Source: Kingdonia uniflora (taxonomy: Eukaryota > Streptophyta > Magnoliopsida > Ranunculales > Circaeasteraceae). Taken from it: a stretch of DNA of 64,000 nt. The DNA lies in NCBI GenBank assembly GCA_014058105.1, contig JACGCM010002647.1, positions 682,001 to 746,000 of the forward strand, in the 5' to 3' direction. How positions within the stretch are numbered: position 1 is the stretch's first letter; each line of letters begins with the position of its first letter. The position numbers and the translations under genes were made by a program. Of the stretch, positions 21,527-33,829 are shown piece after piece. Below the pieces are notes generated by a model. That model saw nothing but the letters and a program-made list of their open reading frames with translations. It was not told the origin of the DNA and did no database searches.

Positions 21527-24500
21527 TCAGTGTAAACTGATTACAACATCTTCATCTGGGATGACAGGTGGTTCAGTGTTCATCGTAAAAGACGATGCTA
21601 TTGTCGGACGTGTATTGTCGTGAGATGGGATTGGCAGAAGCTTACAAGAGCGACGATTGTGTTCGTTTTTTTGACACCTACTGCAAAATTTTAGTTTGGT
21701 AACAAGACCAGACATTTTTTCCCTTCTCTTCTTTTACGTGCGAGGACGACCGGCTCGAACTGTTGGAATAGGAGCACGAACACGTAGATCAGTTTTTAAA
21801 ATTTTCTACTGCTCAAATTGGAATCCATATAGGTTCATAAACAGTCTTGTATGTATTATTTATGAAGTACTCAGAGGCACGTGTAGTTGGATCAACATTA
21901 GCAAGACCCAGAGCGCGTACTCCATGTTTACAAGGTATACTTATCGTTTGCCACCAACGACAAGAACAAGTACCATCTTCAATATTTACATAATCGGTTC
22001 TGCCATAACTAGTCATCTGAAAATGGTGACGTGATGTACAAACCCTGCAGGTTAGTGAATCCGCTACAAACTTTCTGCTCTCACAGTGATCCGTAGCTCA
22101 TGGCGTTAAGCGAGCTTAACTCTTCTCAGCTTCCTTCCTATACGTGTAGGATATTTCCGAACAGATTCTATGCAGTTCCTTAATAAACACATGGATAGGG
22201 AGATATCTTACTTTCAAAATAACATTATTCCAACTCTCGACATGATTTATGTAAGCGACTTCGTATCTGAACAAATGACAAGCCATAAAAATCAAATGCC
22301 AAATGAGCATAAACAAATGACAAATGGGATCATACAACTGTAAAAGGAATAATAAAGAACTGATGAGAAATAATGCAAAAAAAAATGACAAATAAGAATG
22401 TAAATAAAGTTATAATGACTATTTTTCATATAACAAATGATAATTTGAGTAATATAGAGTGACAACGTACCTACTCATTGGAATGTATAGATTAGACCAT
22501 GTTTCCTTGGGAATAGCTAGTATGTATTGACGACCCACTGGATCTGTATTCTGGATAGTATTCATGTATTTATTAAAATCAATGTTGGTTAGGGCCTCTG
22601 CTGCCATCCTAAATGCGATCCTCGTACTTTTGAGGGTAGTTTTATGTTGTTTAATATGTGGAAGGCGCAAAACGTATGGATTGCAAATGGAAACACCTTG
22701 GGTACAACATTAATAATTTTAGAGTTCTTGACGAATCTAGTATCATAACCGTGAAAATTAGACCCAAACATCTCCAGGAAATATGTCCAACTTTCAGTAG
22801 TCGCGAGTCTGTTATCGAAAATGCAAGTGGAAAAATATGATTACTTGGGTCAATGGTGATGGCTGTTAATAGAGTTCCACGACATCTCCCTTTTAAAAAT
22901 GTTTCGTTAATTACAACAACTGGTCTTAATAGTTTATAAGTTTTTTTGGGGGACCAAAACACTCTTATCCTTGCAACTCGTAGTTTGTATGTCAAATACA
23001 AAATTCAGGTCAACCAACCTCACTTCCGCAAAGTAGCTCGTAAGTAGTTGGTATGCTTGCTCAAAGCTACCTCGCATCTAAAATAATTACGTAGATCAAA
23101 TGATATTGTGTAGCAGACAAATGATAAACATCAAAGTACAAATGGTACAGTGAGTCAACAAAATGACATGTGATAAAATGATAAACATTGTTGTACAAAT
23201 GACTTGTATGGGGGAATAAATGACATATAAAGTGATGATACCTCTGCGTGGGATTTTTCTTTTGCATGCCAGGCAAGATTGTATGTTACATCAATATTGT
23301 GATGAATTTGTATATTATCAATAATTCCAGAAGGTTAGTAGTTTGGATCTTTTTGAAGTTTTTGCTTGATTATAAAAGTAACCCATCTACTAGACGCTTC
23401 CTTATACGCGTTTCTACCTTCAGTTTCTACTTAGATGCATGTATGCACAGAGCAATAAGTACTTACTTTAAATAGGGCAGAGCCGAGCAACCTTGTCGCA
23501 CAAATCCGCCAAGAGCATTTATGACCTTTGCAACGTACCACGATTTTATCTTCGTTGCTCAAAACGTGTTCGAGATTGAACTTGTTTACAACTGCATAAG
23601 CTCTTATGCGATTTTTGAGTTCAATCCTATCTCGATATAGATCACCAATGTTAAACTCTTTACTGAAGTCATAGGGATCCTCCATGTATGCAGCTGATCT
23701 TTCACCTGTTCGGGCTGTGGCTCAAACTAAAATTCAGCTGAACAAATGAGAAATATTATAATTAGCATGATAGTATTTGGATAAGAAATGTTAAAACACA
23801 ATACACAAATGACAAATTCTGTGAACTTACCTGAAGTTTTAGTTTGTCCAATGATAGGTTCAGGTTCAATTAAAAGATGAACATTAGCTAATATAGGTTC
23901 ATTTGAAGGAGAAACATTAGTTAACACAGGTTCATTTAAGAGATGAATATTTGTTTGAGGAATACAAGGTTTATTTAAGAGAGCAGCATCATTAGGGATA
24001 GTTTGAAAATGTTCATTTGATTGAGGAACATTAGTTAACATAGGTTCATTTGAGAGATGAATATTTGATTGAGGAATACTAGGTTCATTTGAGGGAGGAA
24101 CATCAGTACGGATAGTTTTGAAAGAATAATTTGATTGAGGAACATCATCATCATCTACAAAAGGTCTAAACCTGCATGGATCAAGCCCTCTGCCATTTGT
24201 TTTAGGGTAACCCCTGTATTCAGGTTCAGGATCTGGAAATGAGTTATGATGCAAAGGTCCCCCCGCTTTGGTGGTGGACAAGCCTTTACCTGAACCAGTA
24301 TCTTTGGTGGTGGACAACACTTTACCCAAAGAATAGAAATCATAAATAAAGTTCTAGGAGTTCTGGGAAGGTACCCTCTCATTAACAATCTATATGTAAA
24401 AGGGTGTGCCAGGATTGGTTTTGCGCATATTGATCATTACAGTAAAGTTTTGGACTGATGAAATTGTGCATGCACAACCATGGACGAAGTTGTACAGCTT

Positions 24501-24691
24501 ATAGTCCTCACGACAGATTTTTCTTATTTTTTCAACGAGTGTGACAAAATCTTCATATGAGGAGTGCTCTGTTAGTGAGACAAGTTTCGTACTTCCTCTA
24601 ACATGACTAACGATTGATTCGATCTTTAGATGTACGATATCCTCGCAAAAATGAACAATGGTATAAAGCTGAACTCCATTCATCCCTGAAA
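21527..24691 (-). pseudogene. MURA-type MULE transposase, multi-exon, degenerate
   Basis: Transposase that cuts and moves Mutator-like elements. Reading leftward: a PB1-like N-terminal part (24691-24393), a repetitive Asn/Pro-rich exon (24329-23831), the MuDR domain (about 23700-23250: DPYDFSKEFNIGDLYRDR, IVVRCKGHKCSWRI), the core (23001-22590: LKGRCRGTLLTAITIDPSNH, ESWTYFLEMFG, and a Cys-x2-His in FCAFHIL), two helical segments (22670-22480 and 22270-22120), a SWIM finger (22016-21813: CSCRWW...IPCKHG) and a last zinc-knuckle-like CSRCQKNEHNRRSC (21715-21527). The order is that of plant MURA proteins. The first catalytic Asp is Asn here (VVINETFL; one G-to-A change). Frameshifts follow the core and several TAA/TAG stops break it. 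Introns carry the TCATTTGTT motif in the sense direction. Confidence 0.88.
23831..24329 (-). repeat. Internally repetitive exon of the transposase gene
   Basis: About 165 codons before a good donor (CTTCAG then GTAAGT at 23830). The protein repeats IPQSNIHLSNEP / VPQSNEHFQT / IPQTNIHLLNEP / VSPSNEP with small changes, and the DNA shows the same (GGTTCATTTGA...GAGGAA, several times in 23880-24140). It links the PB1-like part to the MuDR domain. Such low-complexity linkers are usual in MURA proteins; the repeat expansion is local to this copy as far as can be seen. Confidence 0.6.
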
Positions 24692-25510
24692 CTAATGATT
24701 TAAATAACAATTCCGGTGATAAAGTAGCAAAAAATAAATGAGGAAAATGATATAAAACTGAACTCCAGCAATCCCTCGAACAAATTATCGGATTCCCCAA
24801 ATAAATGATATCAATAAAAAATTTGGTGATATAGTAGCAGATAATTAATACTAAAAATGACATAAGAAAAATAACAAATGATAATGTAGCAGAAGACAAA
24901 TGATTAAAATGGCAAAGAAAAATGATTATGTACAAATTGTATCATCTTGCATAGCATCTTTTTTAAGATTAATGGGATAAATCGTGATGTGGATACAAAG
25001 TTAGATATGATGGATACAAAGTTAGAGATGATATTTACTGCAACTGCTACTTCAACGGTCAAAGAGAAGGATAACAACGATCTTTGGCAATTGGAATAAT
25101 CTATGATAACAACGATCTTTTCTTCCCAATGACCTCTGTGTGAGGACTTTAGCGAATGCAGAACGATAGTTGGAAGACTTGGCACATGAAAGAGATAAGC
25201 AGTACATCAAGGAAAATCTGCTTTGATTTTTGTAGAAGCTTTGTTGTAGTCTTGTAGAAGAAGAAGAAGAATAAGAAGAAGTTTTGATTTTTTAAAGGTT
25301 GGTTGTGTATATAGGGGGGAATCTTCCCTCTATTACTGTTCTAATTACTATAGCAGATTAAACTACTCAACAACTCCAGTGGGATAGTTTCTCATTTTTT
25401 CTGTATTATTTATCATTTTCTTTGCCCGAACTTTGTCATTTGATGTGTATATCTTTGTAATGGTTAGTTATATCTTTGTCATTTGTTGAGTAATCTTTGT
25501 GAGTTAGGAA
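24692..25510. other. Right end of the MULE, mostly non-coding
   Basis: Contains sense-orientation (minus) TCATTTGT motifs at 24700-24910, a possible first exon of the transposase (minus, about 25185-24990), then a leader-like stretch with GAAGAAGAAGAAGAATAAGAAG at 25255. Plus-oriented TTTGTCATTTG motifs reappear at 25436-25500. No terminal inverted repeat matching the left end was found. Confidence 0.4.
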
Positions 25511-26276
25511 GACATTTAGTTTGATGGGTTGGTTCAAGCACTAAGTCTCATGCTTTTATGGTTTCCATTTGAAGTTCGTTTAGACTTTGAATAAACTCAT
25601 GAGGGTGAGGATACTCGTTGTCTCAAATTTCTGCTTTGCATTAGGGTGAAAGATCACTGAAGCAGGACGAACTGAAGAATTTAATATGTCAGAGTGCTTG
25701 AATGACCTGTTATTTGTAAAAGCACTGAAAAACTTGTTATCTGTAAAGTACCTATTATTGAGTACTTGAAAGACTTATTATCTGTAAAAGTACTTGTAAT
25801 CTGTTTCAATATGAATAAAATTTGTTATCTAATTTTCGTGCTAATATAAATATAGGATAGCTCCAAAAATCGAGCTGTATGATCTGAAGAATGTACGATA
25901 TGAAATGTATGAGTGCAGAAAGTACAAATACTTGTAACATTCAAACTGAGATATATATATATAAATGTATGTTAAGATGTAAGTCTGATACGTCATGCGT
26001 GTTGGAAATGTAGGAGATAAAAAATTGTAGGAATTTAAAAAAAAATGAAGATTCGACCTCAACGAGGAATTAAAGTCTGGAAAGAATAAGGTTGACCTGA
26101 AAAGATGTGGAATGATTGAGTTCGAGGAGAACTGATAAGTGGAAATAATTTTTGCAATATTTTGGTGTTTTTGTTTCGAGATAACAAGATATTGAGACTT
26201 TTTGAAGGGAATTGATTGTAAAAAATATATAAATAAGGTAGAAAGATCCCTGAATATGGGGGAAGTGATAGGAATG
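25511..26276. other. Junction between the MULE and Tat1, with a short tandem repeat
   Basis: No coding sequence is supported. At 25690-25810 a unit like CTTGAAAGACTTATTATCTGTAAAAGTA is repeated three to four times with variation. The 3' LTR of Tat1 should lie here but no sequence like 38862-39100 was found, so the end of Tat1 may have been deleted. Confidence 0.4.
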
Positions 26277-29200
26277 GTGCGTACTCAATCCCAGAGGATT
26301 CGTAGTGCTGTCGAAGGACGATTGGCCATAAAGATCGCAGAAGTGCATGAGAGAATTTTTTGATTGTTGGGTTATAATGCTGAGTTGCCAATGAGGGAGT
26401 GTCAGCTCGACGGATTAGATTCAAGGGGCAGGGAACTTAAGTATGCCCGATTTTTCTTTGAGGGATTTTTTTCGTAAACTAGTGAGGGATCCTGCAGATC
26501 TAGAAGAGGTTGCTAGATTTATTGCTGAGGTGGAGATCGAATTTGAGGATATGAGGATTGCTGTAGGTTGACCGGTTGGATGTGGTTCCCAGGTGACCAA
26601 GGTTGTTTCTTATATAATTATATGTAAGGTGCATGGAGTGGATGTAAAATAGGGTGACTGACTAGGATTGCTTTGAGTTTGAATAATCTGAAATAATTTG
26701 TTGAGTAGATCTTTTATTTTTGTGAATGTTGTTTATGACTGTTGTGTAAAAATTAATTTGAAAATATTTGAAACTTTATTATGGTAGCTTTGGAAATGAC
26801 ATCATTGTTGCTATAAGAGTAAAAGAAGCAGGTACAAAAAAAGCAGGGAGGTTCTGATTTTGTCCCTTGTAAAAAGTTGTGAAAACTCAATTGCGTGTAA
26901 AGGATGAGTCATTATGAGTAGGGCACGGTCAGAGGGAGATTTGGAAAAAAGAGATAAAAAGAGATTAAAATATAATGGAAAGGGTAATGATGGGAAGGCA
27001 TCTGTACCGAAAAGGTGCAAGATGTCTGACATGGATAGTGAAAGGGACGCCTTGGGTTCTAAAACTGAGGATGACTCATGCGAGGCTCAATAACTGCCGG
27101 CAGTTAGAGAGAAAAAATATAAATATTGCTTCATCTTCATTAATCAAACGTTTTTTAACTTCTAAAAACTTGAAGAGTAGTGAGAGAGGAAGGAAAAAGA
27201 GAGGCAAAAATAGTACTAAATCTTGCGGAGACTCAAGCAAGTGGGATCATCTGTCAAAGGGTGAAAGAGTTACTGAATTTGAGTCGCGAAGATTGTTGTA
27301 CAACAACGTGGTGAGGGAAGGATACGACACTGCCACAGATTCTCATTCTGATATAAAAGGTTAGTAGATATACGTAATATGTGTATGTGTTTTTGAAGAT
27401 CAATTTTGTATTGCTTGAAAAAGTAATAAATTACTATTTATAGTAATCTATGAAAATCTGCTGTTATAAGAGATATGAAAGATATTTGAATATTATTGAC
27501 ATATATAAAAAGAAGATAATAATTGATACCTGGACCTGTGTGTAGGTCAATCGTAAGGAGTTTTATCTAAGATATAAATCCTTTTCTGTAGTTGATATGA
27601 AGAATTCCCCTGTAAGTGAGGCGTTGACCTCTGGTAGGTCAATTGAGTCTAAGATTGAAGCGTCTGGAGGTGAGAAAGAAGTAGGTGTTGACCAATTTCT
27701 AGATTTCCCTAGAAGATTGGTATCCTGCCCTCCTTGTTCAGATGCATTTAAAGAGTTTTGTAAAGCCAAGGCTTCTATAGGAGGTAGATGGGGGATCTGT
27801 ATCTATTAGAATAGTAGGCAATTCAGGGGTTGCACTGCAGTAACGAGAGAGGAATACTTTTACTTGTTGGCTGATTTACAGAAGGAAATAAGGGATAGGG
27901 GTTTAGATGAATCGATCTCTTTTGAGTATTTCGATGGGGATGTTGGGAGCAAACTCTCGAAGGGTTTTTTGTGTTACCTGTCTTAGTTGGAGTATGGGTG
28001 GAGTCTTCCTCTTGGCAATCTGGTGAAAGGGATTATGAATCTTATCGGTACTTGTCCCGTTCCAATGAAGGGGAACATATGGGAGGTAATAAGTGTTTGT
28101 GAGGCTTTGAACTTACGGTGGGAAGGATAGGGTAGAAAGAGGAGAATATCCTCTGAGGATGTGTTATAGTTTTATGGTATAAAATTTTTTGGTGCAAGTG
28201 GTGGGGTTTATTTTTGCACGAGTGCAACTCGATTTCGCTTCTTCGATCTGAACTCAGTAGGTCGAACTTGGAACGATAATGTGATATGGGTAAAGGGTGA
28301 CTGCCTTCAGAGAGATGATGAAGAACCCATAAAAATTCTGTTTAGAACTGTAAAACAACGTAAGTATAACAATGTATAATGTATAAGATTGATAGTTGAA
28401 ATTGTACGATGTTTGTTGATGTTCATGCTGTGTGTATGAGAGGTCTCAAATCATAGGTGGAGAGGAAAGAGTCATTGTTGGATAATGTCGCTCTAGAGGA
28501 GACTGAGCTCGAGGCTGTATTAGAAGATCTTGGCATTAGCAGGAAGAAGCGTGTTAACAGCAGAGTTGAAAAAGTTTTAAAATCTCAGTCGACATGGCTA
28601 ATAACGAGCGTTGACAACAACAAAAAGAAAGGGACTGATGGGGAAAAGCAAGCTAGCTTGCTGAAGATCCCTGGAATGGACAAAGGATTACCTGAGTCCA
28701 TTACGTCGAGTAAATTAGCTTGAACGTTCCCCAAAAGGTAACCACTGAAGCGTGCTACCATTGTTGGGGCCTCGGTAAGTGGTGCAGCTGCAGAAAAGGC
28801 AAAAAAGAAAAGGGTTGAACCTTCTAATGTATCGGGTGGGAAGGTCATTGAAAACTGACTTGATGTGGAGGACGATTGGAAAGAGGCGGAGGAGAAGGCC
28901 AAGTTGGCAGCTCTCCGTGGAGAGGAGGAGATGAGAAAAATAATAGGTTCATATGCTCGAGTATTTGTTTATGATGGATTTTGTACTATGATTCGAGCTA
29001 ATCAATAAGGTCGATTCATTATTTTGTAGGCTACTCGATTGATGAAGGTAATATACCTCAGGATCGAGGAGGAAAGAGCTGAGCTTAAAAAGAAGAGGAC
29101 CGGGCTTGAAAGGAACGTAGCTCGATTTAAAAATGATTTAAGCAAGGAGGGGAAGCGACTGGAGGCTCTGAAGGCTTCCCAAGTTGTTAAGATTAATAGG

Positions 29201-31484
29201 CTGCAAGCGAAGGCGAGAGTGGACTTGGAGGAGGTGGGAGCTGAGCATGATAGGCTTGGGCGTCACCTTATGTCCAAAGGATACTCTGAAGAGGAGGTGG
29301 ATGCCATTAGGGCTGATACCTATGTGGAGGAAGAGCTTGGAGATGATGCCGCTGGGGTGGTTGATGGGCTGGATGGTGTGTTTCCTCAGACGGCAAGGAA
29401 TAACCAAGGAGATGACATCGAACGTCTGGAGACTGAAACTGAGAAGGTAGGATAGTGTGATTATACTATGATTGTATGAATATTTTGGGATGTTTATAAA
29501 CTGGTTGGACATATTTTGGATAAAATCCTGTAGGCTAAGTCACCTTTTGTAAACCTTGCTGTATGAACTTAAGGACATACTCCTCAGAATAAAAGATTTA
29601 GAGGTTAAGCTTGCTAAGGAGAGAGAGACCTCAGTGTCTCTGCTATCTTCGCAAGAGGAGCTGTAGGTTAGATTAGAGCAATAAATTTTGATTCGTATGC
29701 TTCATTAGTATAGAGCTATAAAGTAATGAATAGAATATAGAGACAAACAAATAACCCATTACCGATTTAGGGGCGAACGGTACTGGAATGGTGCTAGACA
29801 TAAACGAATTTAGATTTTGGCATACTCAATTATAGGGAATGTGTACCTTAGATTTGCAAATATATGTTATGGAGCATCCATAAGAGATTATACTTTGACC
29901 TTAAGTTCAGAAGTAGTTTTACATAGTGAATGTAATAAAATAGATATCTTGTTAGAAATGAGAAATGTAGTGATGGATGTTCTAAATCGAACTGATCCAA
30001 TATATTTGTTATGTACAGGTCGAATTGGAGTCAGTTCGCCTACGCGAAGATGAAGCTCTCCAATGTGACCAAGAGTTTGCAGAGGAGCTTGATAGGATGA
30101 GAGAGGCGAGTGAGGATAGGGAAGACCAATATGTGAAGGTGCACTTCAAGTTCATTGAGGCAACGTAGACAGTTGTCGACCTAACTCGGCAGATCGATGG
30201 GAAGGATGCCAAAATTCAGAAAGGGCAAAAAGAGTTCGAGGAGTTAAAAGAACTTACAGCGAATCAAGAATGATGCACTGTTGGTAAAGAGCAAGGAGGC
30301 AGACATGGCCCGTTACCGTATACAGGCTTTAAAAGGATCAGAGGAAAGTTTAAATCGGTTGGTGGTTGGTTTGGGAAATGATCTATTTAAGGAAAATAAT
30401 AATCAAGAGTGCATTCAAACTGATTTGGCGAATAGTAGGAGCGAACTGGGGCGATTGAAGAATAAACTAGTTGATAAAGATAATGACATAAAAGGAGCTC
30501 GAGATGATCTAAATGCGTCTGAATTGGCAACTGTGTAATTGACTACAGCTTTTTCTATAAAGGATATGAAATTGTGGACAGTTCAGCGAAGATGCAATGA
30601 GTTGAATGAAAGGGTGACACACCTGAAGGCCGAGTTGGGCAGGTCAACTTCCATACCAGGAATACTGAGGTTGGGGAGCGCTCGAAGGGGAAGAAAAATG
30701 ATGGCAGAATCTCTCTTATTTAAGGCGATATTCTTAGCTTATTAACTCGAATAAGGAAGTTGGAGGGGGATATTGCTCGGATTCAAGGGTATGTACGCAA
30801 GGGGTTAAAAACAATTACGGGCGTGTGAAAAAAAAATTAGACGCCGCTCTCACCAGGAAGAGAGAGTTAAAATGTGTTATCAGATTGAAGGAGATTGTGA
30901 TAAGGGACAAAGTAGAATTATTAAAGAAATTTCCAGATGTGAACGAACTGAAGAAGGAGATCGAGACACTCCGTGCTTAAGTTGCTGAATTGGAGGCGGT
31001 TAATAGAGCTGAATCAGCAAAATCTAATTAAAAATCTGTAGAGAACATTGCCTTTATAGATTGAATAAACAAAGAAATGGAGAGTCAAAAGGCTAAGCAC
31101 AAAAGGTTAGAAGATCGCCTTCAGAGGTTGAGGATGGCTTGGTCTTACTCAGTTACAACTCAGGCCTCGCATTCAGACTTGCTGAGGTCTGTGATTGCTT
31201 ATTTTGTAGAAGTCGTTAAAAGAATTAAGTTAGAAAGAGATACCTTGTTTGACTGTATGTCAAAAAGGGAATGTTTATGCAAGTTTGATATAGATCGAGG
31301 AGATTGTATTAGCTTTATGGGAACGGATTTGGGCCCTCGAACTGCTGAATTGATAGAGGAGGGCAAGACTGTTGTGACTGCTCGAGCTCGAGAATTTATG
31401 GTCAGTCGACTTCCTGTTGTAGGGGTAAGCGAAGCTGACACCCCCACAACAGAAAAAAAAATCTATTTTTGTGGTTGTATATAA
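26277..31484 (+). pseudogene. Antisense gene of Tat1 (Tat additional ORF), multi-exon
   Basis: Runs opposite to Tat1 gag-pol. Blocks in order: MVRTQSQRIRSAVEGRL (26277), MSRARSEGDLEKRDKKRLK with basic stretches (26913-27361), a globular domain (27590-28360) with EYGWSLPLGNLVKGIMNLI and KGNIWEVISVCEALNLRW, a basic linker (28457-28960), then long coiled coils (29039-29450: ERAELKKKRTGLERNVARFK and GYSEEEVDAIRADTY; more at 30019-31484). Donor/acceptor pairs such as TTTTGTAG before 29031 show introns. The globular part resembles the plant putative gypsy-type transposon domain described for such ORFs, and the same core is found in Tat2 and Tat3 antisense genes. Function unknown. Several in-frame stops (for example TAG at 27807) make it a pseudogene. 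Confidence 0.65.
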
Positions 31485-31499
31485 ACCTAAAAAAGAAAT

Positions 31500-32335
31500 A
31501 ATATGTTTCGTAGACATGTTGAGGGATGAAAACTAGTTTTACCTTTGCATTATCTTATGTCTGTTTGAGCTTTTCAATTGAAAAGTATCACCTTTGTTTT
31601 AATCTAGGAGTTGAGTAGAGTCAGTCGATTCAAGCATATCCTTGATCAAATCTGTAGAATGTTGCAGACATATTGAAAGAGATAAAAGCTAGTTTCACCT
31701 TTACTTTATCTTATATCTGGTAGATTCCTTTGATTGAAAACAAGTTCTGCCTTGTTCTAACCGCAAGAGATTTAGTAGAGTTAGCCAAACCAAGTGTATT
31801 CTTAATTTAACTGGTATGATATCGCAGACATATTGAAAAAGATGAAAGCTAGTATTACTTTTGCTTTATCTTATGTCTTATAGAGTACGTTGATTGAAAA
31901 CAAGTTCTACCTTCTTCTAACCGCAAAGGATTTAGTAGAGACAACCAAACCAAGTGTATTCTTGATTTAACTGGTAAGATGTCGCAGACATATTGAAAGA
32001 GATGAAAGCTAGTATTACCTTCGCTTTATCTTATGTCTGGTAGAGTCCGTTGATTGAAAACAAGTACTACCTTGCTCTAATCGCAAAAGATTTAGTAGAG
32101 TCAGCCAAACCAAGTGTATTCTTGATTTAACTGGTATAATGTCACGAACAAATTGAAAGAGATGAAAGCTAGTATTAGCTTTGCTTTATCTTATGTCTGG
32201 TAGAGTCCATTGATTGAAAACAAGTACTACTTTTCTCTAATCGCAGAAGATTTAGTAGAGTCAGCCAAACCAAGTGTATTCTTGATTTAACTGGAATGAT
32301 GCCGATTGAAAGCTAGTATTATCTAATCTTTAATC
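31500..32335 (+). repeat. Tandem array of about 160 bp monomers in Tat1
   Basis: The landmark CAGACATATTGAAAGAGATG recurs at about 31511, 31664, 31824, 31984, 32144 and (shortened) 32303, with AACCAAGTGTATTCTTGATT and AAGCTAGTATTA in each unit. Five units are nearly whole. It lies exactly between the end of the antisense gene and the end of the integrase coding region. Tandem arrays in this part of Tat/Ogre elements are known as seeds of satellite DNA. Confidence 0.9.
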
Positions 32336-32479
32336 TATATGTTGTCTACAAAGTAGAGAGATGTATGAAGAAAACTTATAAGTTTCATTGATTTCAGAAA
32401 AATGATGTACATTGGATGGAGATAGAAATCTCATTTCTGGAATGAAAAACGAGAAACTGAAATAGTTTAGTGAGGGACC

Positions 32480-33740
32480 TAACGATAATATTGTTTCAGT
32501 CGCCTAGTATTCCAAGGACTCGGGATGTGGACGCCCTCTTATGTCATGAAGTAATATGATCCTTAGCTCGAGAGACCTGTGATAAGGAACGGACCCTTCC
32601 AATTGTCTGCTAGTTTTCTAGTATGAGACTCTTTGCGGTGTTGAGGTATTTCTCTAAGGAATAGATCATTGATTTGGAAAGTATGGCTTTTGACTCATTT
32701 ATTGTACAAACTGGCTAACATATGGTGATATCGACCTAGGTTAGCGACGGTGTGTTCCCTGGCTTCATCGATCCAATTAAGGTTGCAGACCAATTCAAAC
32801 TTATTTTCCTCGTCAGTTAGCTCGTGATCTTTAGCTGGGTAATGATATTCAGGAGGAATGACGGCTGCAGTGCCATAGGTAAGGAGGAATGGAGTACAGC
32901 CTGTCGACTGTCATGGAGTGGTACGATATGCCCATAAGGCATGAGGGAGTTCGCAAGCCTAATTCCTTTTTTTATGAGTGCGTAGCCTTTTATTGAGCCC
33001 ATCTATGATGGTTTGTTGGTGATTTTGGCTTGGCCATTTCCATGAGGGTAGTAGGGATTGGATGGTGAGTGAATGATGTTATATTGGTTGGGGAAAGCTG
33101 CAACCTTTTCTCCAACAAATTGGGGTCTGTTATCGAAACGAATTAGGTAGGGGAACCCAAACTGAGTGATGATGTATTCCCAGATAAAAGAGATGACCTC
33201 TTCTTCTTTGGTTCAGCAGGGTAGTACTGCTTCTACCCATTTTGTAAAATAATCGGTAGCTATGAGGAGGTGGCGGTGGTTACCTAGAGAATTAGGAAAT
33301 TTGTCGATGAGATTGAGTGCCCATCCTTTGAATGGCCAAAACACATTGCTTGCATGGAGTTCGAGCGCAGGGGCGCATATCATCTTTCCATGTCGTTAAC
33401 ATGCATTACATTGGCATGAGTACTCTTTTGCTTGCTTGCGCATGCTGGGTCAGAATACTCCTTATGTAATGGCTCTGTTTGCTAGTGATCGACCTGCGGC
33501 ATGAGAGCCACAAGTTCCTTCATATAAATCGTGGAGTATTTCGTCCACTTTCTGTTTGGATAGGCACTTAAGGTAAGGCACCGTGACTGAACGGCGATAC
33601 AAGGTACCGTTTTGATTGGTATAGCGCTTTGAGTTGTCTATCAGCTGTCGGCGCTCCTTAAGATCTGCTGGAAGTAGTCCTTCACATTTATTGCTGATAC
33701 CGGGATAAACTAAGACTGGCTTTCACCAACCATCGTCTCC
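32480..33740 (-). pseudogene. Tat1 integrase
   Basis: Integrase inserts the cDNA into the chromosome. Minus-strand reading shows the zinc-finger part (LHDLYEGTCGSHAAGRS, then CQCNAC), the core with DYFTKWVEAV and FIWEYIITQFGFP, the second catalytic Asp in IRFDNRPQF, and YYPHGNGQAK. The first catalytic Asp is Asn (WALNLID) and the catalytic Glu after GQA is Lys, both single G-to-A changes. The C-terminal part (YHHMLASLYNK, then NWKGPFLI) extends to 32480 with TAG and TGA stops. Clearly inactive. Confidence 0.85.
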
Positions 33741-33829
33741 CCCTTTATCGCCCCCAGTGTTGATCGTGCATAAAAAAATATGATCAATGTTGGGGTTTGA
33801 AATCACTTCGATCTGGAGATATCAAGCTT

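Larger units (their letters stand above)
9880..25510. mobile_element. MULE-type DNA transposon with a Ulp1 protease gene (Kaonashi-like), degenerate
   Basis: The block contains a MURA-type transposase pseudogene (minus, 21527-24691) and a Ulp1/C48 protease pseudogene (plus, 11185-15803), together with a GRF zinc-finger remnant and two coiled-coil gene copies. Mutator-like elements that carry Ulp1-like genes are known in plants (Kaonashi in Arabidopsis, similar elements in melon). All parts are bound together by a common TCATTTGTT-like motif in their non-coding DNA, which also marks 10010-10550 and 25380-25500. I could not define the terminal inverted repeats or the 9 bp target duplication, so both ends are approximate. 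Every gene has stops or frameshifts, so it is dead in its present form. Confidence 0.75.
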
